A stretch of 32,953 nt of DNA from Chloroflexota bacterium (GTDB taxonomy: Bacteria; Chloroflexota; Anaerolineae; J102): positions 1-32,953 of the forward strand of contig JAADGC010000114.1 in NCBI GenBank assembly GCA_013152585.1. Reading direction: 5' to 3'. Below, piece after piece: positions 24,570 to 32,926 of the stretch. A model generated the notes under the pieces. That model saw nothing but the letters and a program-made list of their open reading frames with translations, searched no databases and was not told the origin of the DNA. Made by a program: the position numbers and the translations under genes. The first letter of the stretch is position 1. Every line of letters starts with the position of its first letter.

Positions 24570-27500
24570 TAACGCGTTCGTACAGACCGATTAGAATATC
24601 GCGATTAACCCTTGCGGTCAGGATAGCGCTGGCCGTTTTTATCGGTTGTTTAGGGGTTGTTCTGTTGATCGTGCCCGGCATCTGGGCGGCTCCCCTCCAA
24701 CAAGGGGGGGGAGGTCCCCACCACGGCAACTTCAGCGCCACCACCGACGCCTGCGCCAAATGTCACCGCGCCCACACCGCCGACAAAAAGTATTTACTTA
24801 TCCGTGGTGGGGGGGGGGGAATGAAGCTTGGTACAACGCAACGCGTTCTCGATGTCAATCGGTTCTGTAATTCCTGCCATAACGGCACAGGGGCGTCCAT
24901 CACCACGCCCATCTCCACGCATAGCAATTCGGATTTCGGCAACCGCTCCGGCTCCGACTTCCAACTGAAATGCACCAGTTGCCATGACTCCCACGATTCG
25001 TCCAATCTGTTCATCATCAGAAGCAATGTTTTGCTAAGCAATGGCATTACTGTCGGCCCCATCAGCTTTACCGCCCGCACCGGCGCCAATTCCTTCGACG
25101 ATGGCAAAAGCCCCGTCAGCACGCGGATTTGCGTGGCCTGCCATGAGGCCAACGGAGGGATGAGGCACACGGGTGGGGCAGAGCATGAGGGAAATTTCGA
25201 CTTCACGGGGGAAGATTGCTCGACGTGCCATCCCCACAGTGCAGATAGCTTAGCGGAGAGCAGGGACGGTTTTATGATCGTCCCCAATGTGCGGGAATTG
25301 CTCATCGCCCGGGCTCAGGTGGATTTGCAGGTATCGCAGATCCCTTCAACCCACCAGCTCGTCGCCGGCGAGCCCTTCACTTATACCATCACTATCCTCA
25401 ACAACGGCCCACAGGACGCCTGGGGTGTAGTCATCTCCGATACATTGCCCGCAAGCATGGAGGTGTTATCCATCACGCCCCCAGAGGGTGGCAATTGCAC
25501 CATCGCGGCGGTCATCCGCTGCGAGCTGGGCGATATCCAGCATGACAAGAGCGTCGCCCTGTTCCTTTCGGTTTTTCCCGCATCCGATCTCTACGGGCTT
25601 GTCCCCAATCGGGTGGAAGTCAGCGCCTTGCAGGCCGATCCGGCGTCCGGGAACAACGTTTCGATCTCCAATGACGCCATCATTCACCATGCCGATCTCA
25701 GCGTCGATCAGATCGCCACGCCCTCCTCGGTGCTGGCCGGAGAGCCATTGTCCTACACCCTCACCATCGCCAATCATGGTCCCTCGGTGGCCACGCGCCT
25801 GATAGTGCAGGACACACTGCCCGATGGCGTCGATTTCCTCTCGGCCACGGCCTCCCAGGGCCAGTGCACCGAAGCGCAGGGCATCGTCACCTGCGATCTC
25901 GGCGTCCTGAGGATTTACGGAGAGGCCACCGTCGTTATCAACGTAACGGCCGGTACGGTCAATGGCACCGCAGCCAATGTCGCCACCGTCACGGGGGACG
26001 ACTATGATCCCTACACGTCGAATAATGTAACCAACGCCAGCAGCGTTATCGCCTGGACCGTAGATCTGTCGGTGACACAGAGCGCCCAGTCCTTGTCTGT
26101 AGAGACAGGCCGGGCCGTGACTTATACCCTCACCGCCCGCAATGCCGGGCCGCTGGACGCGGCCAATGCTGTGCTCACAGACAGCTACCCCGCAGGCGTC
26201 ACCCTGATCAGCGTCACTGCCAGTCAGGGCACTTGCGCGGATGAAGGCGATCAGGTGACTTGTCGCCTGGGAGAACTTGCCGCTGGTGCCGAAGCGGTCG
26301 TATCGTTGGCTATTCGGGTGCCGGAGGTATCGGGCGACATCATCAACGAAGCCAGCATCGCGGCCGATCCGATGGACTCTGATCCGGGCAATAATACTTC
26401 GGCGCTGACAGTCTCGGTGTACGACGGGCCCGATCTGTCCGTTGAGATAGTGACCGAGCCCGCAATCATTGCACCGGACGAGGAGCTAAAATACACTATC
26501 CCGATCACCAACAATGGCCCCAGCCCCGCCACCGGCGTCATCCTGGTGGACACCATGCCCGAGGGGACGACCCTCGTCACGGCCACTTCCACCAAAGGCC
26601 CTTGCTATGTAAATCAGGGCAAGATCAGTTGTGAGATCGGCGACATAGGCGGGCAGCAAGGCGAAACCGTCACCATCGTCGTCGCTGTCCCCGTGGATGG
26701 CAGCGCCACCCTGGTGAATACCGCCACAGTCAGCGTCAATGAAATCGATCCTGATCTGGAGAATAACACCGCCATCGCTACGACGCAGGTCGTAGCCCAG
26801 GCCGATCTGACCATTAGCACAGAAGGGTGGTCCGAGATCACGTCATTGAAACGGATGGTTGCCTACACGATCACTGTCAGCAACCTCGGACCTTCGCCTG
26901 CCACCAATGTGACCATGACCGACATCCTGTCCCCCGAGTCCCTCTTCGATTCGGTGCAGGCGAGCCAGGGCGTTTGTGAAGAGAAAGAGGGCGAGATTAT
27001 CTGCGCCCTGGGCGAGATGGCGAAGGACGCCCGCGCCGTGGTAGTCATCTACACCGAGGTGCAGCAAGAGACGGCATCGTTGGTCAACACCGCCTTCGTG
27101 GTGTCCGATGTTTCTGATCCCAATGACCACAACAATACCGCCATGGTGATCATCCCCACCTTGCCGTTGACTCCGACGTCCACCATCACACCCACGGTCA
27201 CTGCCACCATCACACCCACGGTCACTGCCACCATCACACCCACGGTCACTGCCACCATCACACCCACGGCCACCATCACGCCCACGGCCACCGCCACCAT
27301 CACGCCCACGGCCACTGCCACCATTACCCCCACACCAACGCCTCTTTCTACTGCGACGCCCACGCCTACCCCCGTGCCGACGCCCTCGTCCACGCCTACC
27401 ACCGGCCCCGCGCCCGTCAGCACCCCAACACCAACACCAACACCCACACCCACGCCCACCTCTACCGTAACGCCATCTCCCACCGCCACACCCACGCCTT

Positions 27501-27637
27501 TGCCAACGCCCACCCTCATACCCATCGCCACGTCAACGCCCACGCCCAGGGGACCCCACTCCGACCGCCACGCCAACCCCCGCGCCCGCGGCCGCCAATC
27601 GAAACTTTCATGGGGTATTATCGCCACTATAATGTGA
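24566..27637 (+). CDS. Pentahaem cytochrome-DUF11 fusion surface protein
   Basis: This 1,023-residue protein begins with a signal peptide (to about residue 42) and a cytochrome domain homologous to the two upstream proteins (GNFSATTDACAKCHRAHTA). It has five CXXCH motifs: CAKCH, CNSCH, CTSCH, CVACH and CSTCH, within about residues 63-225. Five DUF11 repeats follow (about residues 252-860), each starting like ADLSVDQIATPS and containing YTLTIANHGPS. A Thr/Pro-rich stalk encoded by a 24-bp minisatellite comes next. No LPXTG signal or C-terminal membrane segment is seen. The last 30 residues turn abruptly basic, probably because of a frameshift near 27549-27552. A G11 tract (24809-24819) lies in the cytochrome domain. 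It is probably an outermost cap or anchor of the electron conduit. Confidence 0.82.
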   Translation: MITRSYRPIRISRLTLAVRIALAVFIGCLGVVLLIVPGIWAAPLQQGGGGPHHGNFSATTDACAKCHRAHTADKKYLLIRGGGGGMKLGTTQRVLDVNRFCNSCHNGTGASITTPISTHSNSDFGNRSGSDFQLKCTSCHDSHDSSNLFIIRSNVLLSNGITVGPISFTARTGANSFDDGKSPVSTRICVACHEANGGMRHTGGAEHEGNFDFTGEDCSTCHPHSADSLAESRDGFMIVPNVRELLIARAQVDLQVSQIPSTHQLVAGEPFTYTITILNNGPQDAWGVVISDTLPASMEVLSITPPEGGNCTIAAVIRCELGDIQHDKSVALFLSVFPASDLYGLVPNRVEVSALQADPASGNNVSISNDAIIHHADLSVDQIATPSSVLAGEPLSYTLTIANHGPSVATRLIVQDTLPDGVDFLSATASQGQCTEAQGIVTCDLGVLRIYGEATVVINVTAGTVNGTAANVATVTGDDYDPYTSNNVTNASSVIAWTVDLSVTQSAQSLSVETGRAVTYTLTARNAGPLDAANAVLTDSYPAGVTLISVTASQGTCADEGDQVTCRLGELAAGAEAVVSLAIRVPEVSGDIINEASIAADPMDSDPGNNTSALTVSVYDGPDLSVEIVTEPAIIAPDEELKYTIPITNNGPSPATGVILVDTMPEGTTLVTATSTKGPCYVNQGKISCEIGDIGGQQGETVTIVVAVPVDGSATLVNTATVSVNEIDPDLENNTAIATTQVVAQADLTISTEGWSEITSLKRMVAYTITVSNLGPSPATNVTMTDILSPESLFDSVQASQGVCEEKEGEIICALGEMAKDARAVVVIYTEVQQETASLVNTAFVVSDVSDPNDHNNTAMVIIPTLPLTPTSTITPTVTATITPTVTATITPTVTATITPTATITPTATATITPTATATITPTPTPLSTATPTPTPVPTPSSTPTTGPAPVSTPTPTPTPTPTPTSTVTPSPTATPTPLPTPTLIPIATSTPTPRGPHSDRHANPRARGRQSKLSWGIIATIM
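24704..24711 (+). repeat. G8 homopolymer in the cytochrome-DUF11 gene
   Basis: Eight consecutive G encode part of a Gly-rich stretch just after the signal peptide. It is the first of two G-runs in this gene and would shift the frame early if it slipped. Confidence 0.8.
24809..24819 (+). repeat. G11 homopolymer in the cytochrome-DUF11 gene
   Basis: Eleven consecutive G encode glycines in the first cytochrome segment, between the first and second haem motifs. The frame is intact on both sides at this length, since haem motif context continues. Tracts of this length are prone to slipped-strand mispairing, so the gene could be switched on and off; assembly error must also be considered. Confidence 0.8.
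27188..27325 (+). repeat. 24-bp coding minisatellite (Thr/Pro stalk)
   Basis: Three identical 24-bp copies start at 27188, 27212 and 27236. An 18-bp shortened copy (27260-27277) and two variant copies (27278-27301, 27302-27325) follow. Each 24-bp unit encodes the eight residues of a TPTVTATI-type repeat, so copy-number change keeps the frame and alters stalk length. Less regular Thr/Pro coding continues to about 27545. Confidence 0.9.
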
Positions 27638-28094
27638 TGGGGATCGCCGGGTGTATTGCAGAATAACCTGACCGCCGCCATGAGTCAGCGCTGGCCACGC
27701 TCGTTTTCAGGGACGGGCAGGGCTGTGTGCGCCATTTTGTCGGAGCTGCACCTTAGCAAGCGTCCAGGAATAACTTTCCTTTTTGGGGCTGACGCAAGTA
27801 TAATCATCCATAATCGGCGAGGCTGGCCGCTAGTCCCCGTGCTTGTTCCCCGCCAACGCCGTCAAAACGAGAATGCCTATGTCGTTTCGGTGCCATCGGG
27901 CCATCAAAATCTGGTTGTATGTCGTGAGCGCCTGATTGTTTTCATGCTCCCGTGTGGCTGGCACTATTGCATCAGTTGACAGCCCTGTGCTTGTTGCTCG
28001 TCAGCCTCTTCATCATCCACGGCATTGTCTACGCCCCTCCACGGCGGCAATAACCGCCGGCGCTTCACCCTCATTCACCCCACAGGACCGTACC
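27638..28094. other. Intergenic region between the cytochrome locus and the DUF166 gene
   Basis: No credible gene is present; the open frame at 27656-27979 has no recognisable domain or ribosome binding site. A perfect TATAAT lies at 27799-27804, but no fitting -35 is seen 16-18 bp upstream. No terminator hairpin is evident after the cytochrome operon. Confidence 0.45.
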
Positions 28095-28856
28095 ATGCGC
28101 CTACTCGGCATCGCCCATGGCGATTACGGCGACCGTCATCTCGCAAACATCCGTCGCTCCATGCCCGCAGACTGGGTGTTACACGAATGGCGACCGCCGC
28201 GTTTTTTGCCGCCTGTCATCGACTATCCCGAAGAATATCTGCCCACTTCATTACCCGCAGCCGATCTGATTTTAGCTGTGGCCGAGCATCGGGGCGTGGC
28301 CGAACTGTTGCCCGATGTGGCTGGCATGTGTGGCGCCAGCGCTGTGATCGCCGCCATCGATAACGAAGCCTGGCTGCCGCGGGGCCTGGCCCGGCAATTG
28401 CGCGGCTGGCTGCAAGAAATGGGTGTCGCCTGCGTCACGCCCAAACCCCTGTGTTCGCTCACCGAAAGCGACTATTTGCAAGGACGTCGGCGACGAGTGG
28501 CCTATCAAAATGAGTTGATTGCCGAATTCGCCCGCCATTGGGGCCAGCCCGCGTTCGATATCACGGTCGATCCGCAAACCCACTGCATTACGCAGGTGGT
28601 GGTGCGGCGCGATGCCGTGTGCGGATGCGCCCACTTTGTCGCCAGTCAACTGGTGGGGGTTTCGGCCGATGATGCCGAGGGTGAGGCCGGCCTGCATCAC
28701 CATCATTATCCGTGTTGGGCCAGCATGGGCATCGATAGCGACTTCAACGACACCCTCATGCACGCATCCGGCAATCTGCTCAAAGACGCCGTCGCCGAAC
28801 AAGTCAAACCCTTCAAGCAAATCCGCCAAATTACACCCGGCCATCGCTCCGATTGA
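28095..28856 (+). CDS. DUF166-family protein
   Basis: This 253-residue protein starts MRLLGIAHGDYGDRHLANIRR. It has conserved stretches characteristic of DUF166 as I recall the family: YPEEYLP, ITPxP-like VTPKPLCSL, VCGCAHFVASQLVG, HHHHYPCWASM and DSDFNDTLMHASGNLLKDAV. The cluster of His and Cys residues near 195-215 suggests metal binding. The family is best known from methanogenic archaea and some anaerobic bacteria, and its biochemical role is unknown. The ATG at 28095 fits the family start; the frame upstream to 27936 looks non-coding. Confidence 0.75.
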   Translation: MRLLGIAHGDYGDRHLANIRRSMPADWVLHEWRPPRFLPPVIDYPEEYLPTSLPAADLILAVAEHRGVAELLPDVAGMCGASAVIAAIDNEAWLPRGLARQLRGWLQEMGVACVTPKPLCSLTESDYLQGRRRRVAYQNELIAEFARHWGQPAFDITVDPQTHCITQVVVRRDAVCGCAHFVASQLVGVSADDAEGEAGLHHHHYPCWASMGIDSDFNDTLMHASGNLLKDAVAEQVKPFKQIRQITPGHRSD

Positions 28857-29005
28857 TAATGGGTGATCTCGGTCTGCCGTGCTTAGCGGGCGCTTTTTTG
28901 CCTCTCCGGCCAAAGGCATCTGCGGACAACTTGTGCCTTCTACAGGCAAAGGGGTATCATTAGCCATTCCCGCACCCGGCACTCAGTCCAGGCTCCCCCC
29001 TCTTT

Positions 29006-29914
29006 ATGCTCCTTTTCATCTTTCTGGATGGCATCGGCATTGGTCCGGCCACGGCCGCCAATCCCTTTGCCGCCTATCGTTTTCCCACCTTGCAAGCGTT
29101 GTATGGAGGACGCTGGCTGCGCGGGGAAGGTGGGCGCCGGGGATCACATCATCTGACCCGTGCGATTGACGCCGGCTTGGGCATAGATGGCCTGCCGCAG
29201 AGCGCCACCGGCCAAACCACCTTGTTTACGGGTATCAACGGCTCGGCCCTCGAAGGTATGCACATCAGTGCTTTTCCCACCAGCACCCTGCGGGAAACCA
29301 TTGCCCATCACAGCTTCCTCAAACGCGCCCGCTGCGCCGGCCATCGGGTGACATTTGCCAACGCCTACAGCGAACAATACTGGAACTCAACCACCAGCCG
29401 CCGCAATCGCCATTCGGCCACCACGCTGGCGGCCATGGCCGCCGATCTGCCCTTACGTGACTTTGCGGCCCTGATGCGCGGCGAAGCCGTCTACTGGGAC
29501 ATCACACACGAACTGGCCCGCGGTTCCTATGCGCCCGAGCTACCCTTTGTGCCCTCATTCGAGGCCGGACGCCGTCTGGCCCGGCTCTGCGACCGCCACG
29601 ACCTGGTGCTCTACGAGACATTCTTGCCTGATCTGGCCGGACATCGTAGAATTCCCTGGACAGCATTGGATGTTCTGCGCCGCATCGATGATATGCTGGC
29701 CGGCGTCCTCAGCGCCCTCCCTGCCGGCGCCACACTGCTCATCACCTCCGATCATGGCAATCTCGAAGACCCCAACACCAAAGGACACACGTATCATCCG
29801 GTACCTTTGATTGTCAAAGGGCCCGGTGTTGCTTTTTTTCAGGGCGTACACGATCTGACCGGGATCACACCCGCCATTCTCAAATCTCTCGCCTCTTCTG
29901 TTCCCTTGTCTTGA
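29006..29914 (+). CDS. Alkaline phosphatase-superfamily metalloenzyme
   Basis: This 302-residue protein begins LLFIFLDGIGIGPATAANPFA, with the first metal-binding Asp. PQSATGQTTLFTG holds the likely nucleophile position (Ser or Thr), LYETFLPDLAGH contributes Asp and His ligands, LLITSDHGNLED the second Asp-His pair and KGHTYHPVPLIVKG the last His. This is the ligand pattern of the phosphopentomutase, iPGM and phosphatase group. It is shorter than true iPGM (about 510 residues) or phosphopentomutase (about 390), so the substrate is unknown. A 149-bp spacer separates it from the DUF166 gene, with no clear promoter; a short T-run near 28892 is not preceded by a strong stem. Confidence 0.8.
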   Translation: MLLFIFLDGIGIGPATAANPFAAYRFPTLQALYGGRWLRGEGGRRGSHHLTRAIDAGLGIDGLPQSATGQTTLFTGINGSALEGMHISAFPTSTLRETIAHHSFLKRARCAGHRVTFANAYSEQYWNSTTSRRNRHSATTLAAMAADLPLRDFAALMRGEAVYWDITHELARGSYAPELPFVPSFEAGRRLARLCDRHDLVLYETFLPDLAGHRRIPWTALDVLRRIDDMLAGVLSALPAGATLLITSDHGNLEDPNTKGHTYHPVPLIVKGPGVAFFQGVHDLTGITPAILKSLASSVPLS

Positions 29915-29959
29915 CTTCATTTCGCTTCGTCTTCCCCCTCCATCCCCCCCAAAGACACC

Positions 29960-31282
29960 ATGCGAAACATTTATCGAATCCCCCTCTTTCTCCTGGCACT
30001 GCTGTGGCTGGCCGCGTGTACTTTCTCTCCATCGCAATTATTTATGCCGGAGCTAAGTGTCACGCCCGCTACAGCGCCACTGCTGCTGCCGACTGCTACG
30101 CCACTGCCCCTGGTTGAGGCTGCGGCAGACAGCGAACACGACCCGGCACCGCTGCCCACACCCAGCCCCAGCGCCGTCCCTACCCCCACCCTTCCCTCCA
30201 CCACGGCTCCGCAGCGCACGCCCATCCGCATCAAGGTACCGGCTTCGGCCCTGATCCAACCCACCGTCATCGTCGTGGATGCCGTGCCCACTGAGACCCC
30301 CGACGAGCCACCCCCCACGTCATCTCCCACGGTGGTGCGGGAGACCGAGCAGGCACCCAATCCCACACCCGTTGTCGGCCCGACAACGACCGCCACTCCC
30401 GCTACCCGGGGCGACGGCCAGCGCACCTTCGAGAACACGCTCAATGTACTGGTGGTAGGATCCGATGAGCGCAGCTCTGGTACTCCCTGGCGCTCCGACG
30501 TGATCATGGTGTTGGCAGTAGACTTCTCGTCTCACGAAGTGGGCGTCATTTCCTTCCCGCGCGATCTTTACATCGATATCCCCACCGTGGGCCAGAATCG
30601 CATCAACACCGCCACCTTCTTTGGCGAACTGAACGGCTACAAAGACGGGGGAGGCATTGGTCTGCTGCAAAAGACCATCGAAAAGAATTTTGGCATCCGC
30701 ATCGACCACTACGTCAAAATCAATTTCAGTGCTTTCAAGGATTTGGTCAACGCTTTGGGGGGGATTGATGTGACCGTCGATTGCCCGATCTATGGAAATT
30801 TTCCACGAGAGGAGGGCAGCCAGAAACTCGTGTATCAGACCCTGCAGCCCGGGAAATATCATATGGATGGCCTATTCGCCCTGCGCTATGCTCGCGAGCG
30901 TAAATCCACCAGTGATGTGGATCGTACGCGTCGCCAGCAACGGGTGCTGATCTCCATCCGTAATCGAGCGCGCGAAGTCAACATCATTTCGCGGCTCCTG
31001 CCCTTGTACGATGCCCTCAGTAAATCCATCGAAACGGATTTGGGCCTTTCTGATGTCATCGCCTTGGCGCGGTTGGGGATTCAGATTGAGCCTGACAAGG
31101 CGCATGGTTTTATCATTGGATTCAGAGAAACAGATAGCTGGACAACGCCCAGCGGCGCTTATGTGCTCTTGCCCAAAATGGCCGTAATCAACGAGCGTAT
31201 CCAGCATCTGTTCAGCGAACCCAGCATTCTCAAAAATCCGCAAAAGCCGCGTAACTGCAAGAATGTGGATACTGGAAACTAA
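29960..31282 (+). CDS. LytR-CpsA-Psr (LCP) family lipoprotein
   Basis: This 440-residue protein has a signal peptide ending in the lipobox LAAC (Cys about residue 20). A Pro/Thr-rich linker of about 125 residues follows, then the LCP domain. The domain shows VLVVGSDERSSGTPWRSDVIM, GVISFPRDLYIDIP, HYVKINFSAFKDLVNALGGIDV and DVDRTRRQQRVL, which carry the conserved Arg and Asp residues used for pyrophosphate-linked lipid binding. LCP enzymes attach glycopolymers from lipid carriers to the cell wall or other acceptors. In place of the usual single membrane anchor, this one appears to be lipid-anchored. It lies 45 bp after the metalloenzyme gene and is probably cotranscribed with it. Confidence 0.9.
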   Translation: MRNIYRIPLFLLALLWLAACTFSPSQLFMPELSVTPATAPLLLPTATPLPLVEAAADSEHDPAPLPTPSPSAVPTPTLPSTTAPQRTPIRIKVPASALIQPTVIVVDAVPTETPDEPPPTSSPTVVRETEQAPNPTPVVGPTTTATPATRGDGQRTFENTLNVLVVGSDERSSGTPWRSDVIMVLAVDFSSHEVGVISFPRDLYIDIPTVGQNRINTATFFGELNGYKDGGGIGLLQKTIEKNFGIRIDHYVKINFSAFKDLVNALGGIDVTVDCPIYGNFPREEGSQKLVYQTLQPGKYHMDGLFALRYARERKSTSDVDRTRRQQRVLISIRNRAREVNIISRLLPLYDALSKSIETDLGLSDVIALARLGIQIEPDKAHGFIIGFRETDSWTTPSGAYVLLPKMAVINERIQHLFSEPSILKNPQKPRNCKNVDTGN

Positions 31283-31651
31283 CGAAGCTCCGCCTCAAAC
31301 CGACAAGAAGCAAACGCTGATAACACGGTCAGATTTTAACGCAGTGACGCCGAGAAAGAAAAGAGCCATTGATCATCTGCATCGGTCGTCCGCAGCGCAG
31401 ACTCTGCATGGTCTTGGCGCCATGAGACGGAGAATTCGATTCGCCGCACGGATGTGGCTCATTCGTGCAGATTTCGAGCTATGAAAGTACCTCAATGCCT
31501 TGAAGAGCGAACGTCGATGCACATGAGTCAAGCACCAGGGATACGGACAGACGCAGACGGTTGCGGACAAGAATCATCCGCTCCGTATGCGTCCGTGACC
31601 ATCAGCGGCCACCCTCCTGTTGGCCTCAGGCGCAGCTTGGTTTGGATTGCC
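31283..31651. other. Intergenic region between the LCP genes
   Basis: No convincing gene is seen. The stretch contains remnant repeat-like sequence (AACGCAGTGACGCCGAGAAAG near 31339) and loosely inverted copies of CGGACAGACGCAGACGG and TCCGTATGCGTCCGTG around 31544-31598. Both look like decayed dispersed repeats. The in-frame extension of the second LCP gene into this region lacks similarity to LCP proteins. Confidence 0.4.
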
Positions 31652-32926
31652 ATGCGATACCGCTTGTTGGCGCTGTTGGCGGTGCCACTGATCCTGGCCG
31701 CATGTACGTGGGGATCGTTGCAGTCCATCTCGGCCACGCCAGCGCTGGTTGCAGGTCAGGGCTCGTCCACACCCCACCCGGCCCCGACCGCGGTGTCGCT
31801 GGTCGCCGCCCAGTCCTCCGCCGCCTCATGGTGCGGCCCGGCATCCCTCTGCACGTCTACGCCCACGCCCACAGCGATTTCGACGCCCACTGCCAGCCCC
31901 ACCGCCACACCTTCCCCCACACCTACGGTCACGCCCACGCCGCCGCCTACGGTCACACCTTGCCCGCCCGATGTTCTCTGTCCCCCCACGCCGGTTCCTA
32001 CCCCGGCCGCATTGAGCCAGACCGAAAACATCCTTTTTCTGGGCACCGATTTACGGGAATCGGCGGATCAATCGTGGCGAACCGACACGATGTTCCTGGT
32101 CGCTATCGACTGGCAACAGAGCCGCATGGGGGTGTTATCGCTGCCGCGGGATTTGTGGGTAGAGGTGCCACGGTTTGACCACAAGCGCCTGAACCAGGTT
32201 GATTTTCTGGGGGAATACTTCGCCTATCCAGGGGGGGGATTTGCCTTGCTGCGGGATACATTCGCCCGTAATTTCGGCATACGAGTCGATCATTTTGTGC
32301 GCCTGCATCGGTCTGGCTTTGTGGATATCGTTGATGCTCTGGGTGGGGTCAACGTCAATCTGGACTGCGACCTGTGGGAATTGACCACCTTCCAGAGCGC
32401 CACCGGCGAGGAGCAGTACGATGTCCTCTATCTGCCGGCCGGGGAGCACCATTTCGATGGTGAACAGGCCCTGCGTTTTACCACGTTTCGTTATGTGACC
32501 GGCGATTGGGATCGGGCGCGACGCCAGCAGGTCTTTCTGCTGGCCCTACGTGACCAGATGGTCAGCACCGGCACCGTCCGCCGCATCCCTCAATTGTGGC
32601 AGGCCTTGCATGATTACTTCACAACCGATTTGAACGTACTCGACATCATCAAATTGGGGCGCCTGGCCGCCACCATCCAAATGGATGATGTGCGTGCGCA
32701 TGTCATTGGCAAGTATGAAACCGAGCCCTTGGTGCTCACCAGCGGTGCCGAGGTGTTGGTCTCGGAGGGAGATCGGCTGCACGAGGCTATTCGCCAACTC
32801 TTCGACGCCGATCCCATTCGCGATCTGGCGCAGCGTCCATCCGGCTGCCCGTCGCCGCCTGCCTGGACGCAAAATTATCTCACGCCTACGCCAACACCCA
32901 CCGTGCCCCCTGATACCGGCGGCTAG
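31652..32926 (+). CDS. Second LytR-CpsA-Psr family lipoprotein
   Basis: This 424-residue paralogue of the preceding LCP gene starts MRYRLLALLAVPLILAACTW, with a lipobox Cys near residue 18, a Thr/Pro-rich linker and an LCP domain. Motifs are ILFLGTDLRESADQSWRTDTMF, GVLSLPRDLWVEVP, HFVRLHRSGFVDIVDALGGVNV and DWDRARRQQVFLL. The catalytic Arg and Asp pattern is kept. The start at 31652 was chosen because the signal peptide begins there; the 66 residues upstream in the same frame are atypical. A G8 run (32231-32238) lies in the coding sequence. The two LCP genes probably act on different glycopolymer acceptors or have overlapping roles. The stop lies 27 bases before the window end. Confidence 0.9.
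   Translation: MRYRLLALLAVPLILAACTWGSLQSISATPALVAGQGSSTPHPAPTAVSLVAAQSSAASWCGPASLCTSTPTPTAISTPTASPTATPSPTPTVTPTPPPTVTPCPPDVLCPPTPVPTPAALSQTENILFLGTDLRESADQSWRTDTMFLVAIDWQQSRMGVLSLPRDLWVEVPRFDHKRLNQVDFLGEYFAYPGGGFALLRDTFARNFGIRVDHFVRLHRSGFVDIVDALGGVNVNLDCDLWELTTFQSATGEEQYDVLYLPAGEHHFDGEQALRFTTFRYVTGDWDRARRQQVFLLALRDQMVSTGTVRRIPQLWQALHDYFTTDLNVLDIIKLGRLAATIQMDDVRAHVIGKYETEPLVLTSGAEVLVSEGDRLHEAIRQLFDADPIRDLAQRPSGCPSPPAWTQNYLTPTPTPTVPPDTGG

Noticed and set aside
27188-27545. Regularly repeated 24-bp units resembling a CRISPR array
   Set aside because: The units are contiguous without unique spacers, keep a coding frame and encode Thr/Pro repeats. No cas genes are present.
27656-27979. Small plus-strand open frame after the cytochrome operon
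   Set aside because: It has no ribosome binding site, domain or plausible composition, and overlaps a TATAAT element.
29006-29914. Annotation as phosphopentomutase or iPGM
   Set aside because: The metal-ligand pattern fits the superfamily, but the protein is much shorter than either enzyme, so no specific reaction is assigned.
32231-32238. G8 run in the second LCP gene as a phase-variation site
   Set aside because: The run is short and the gene is likely housekeeping; the G11 tract in the cytochrome fusion is a better candidate.
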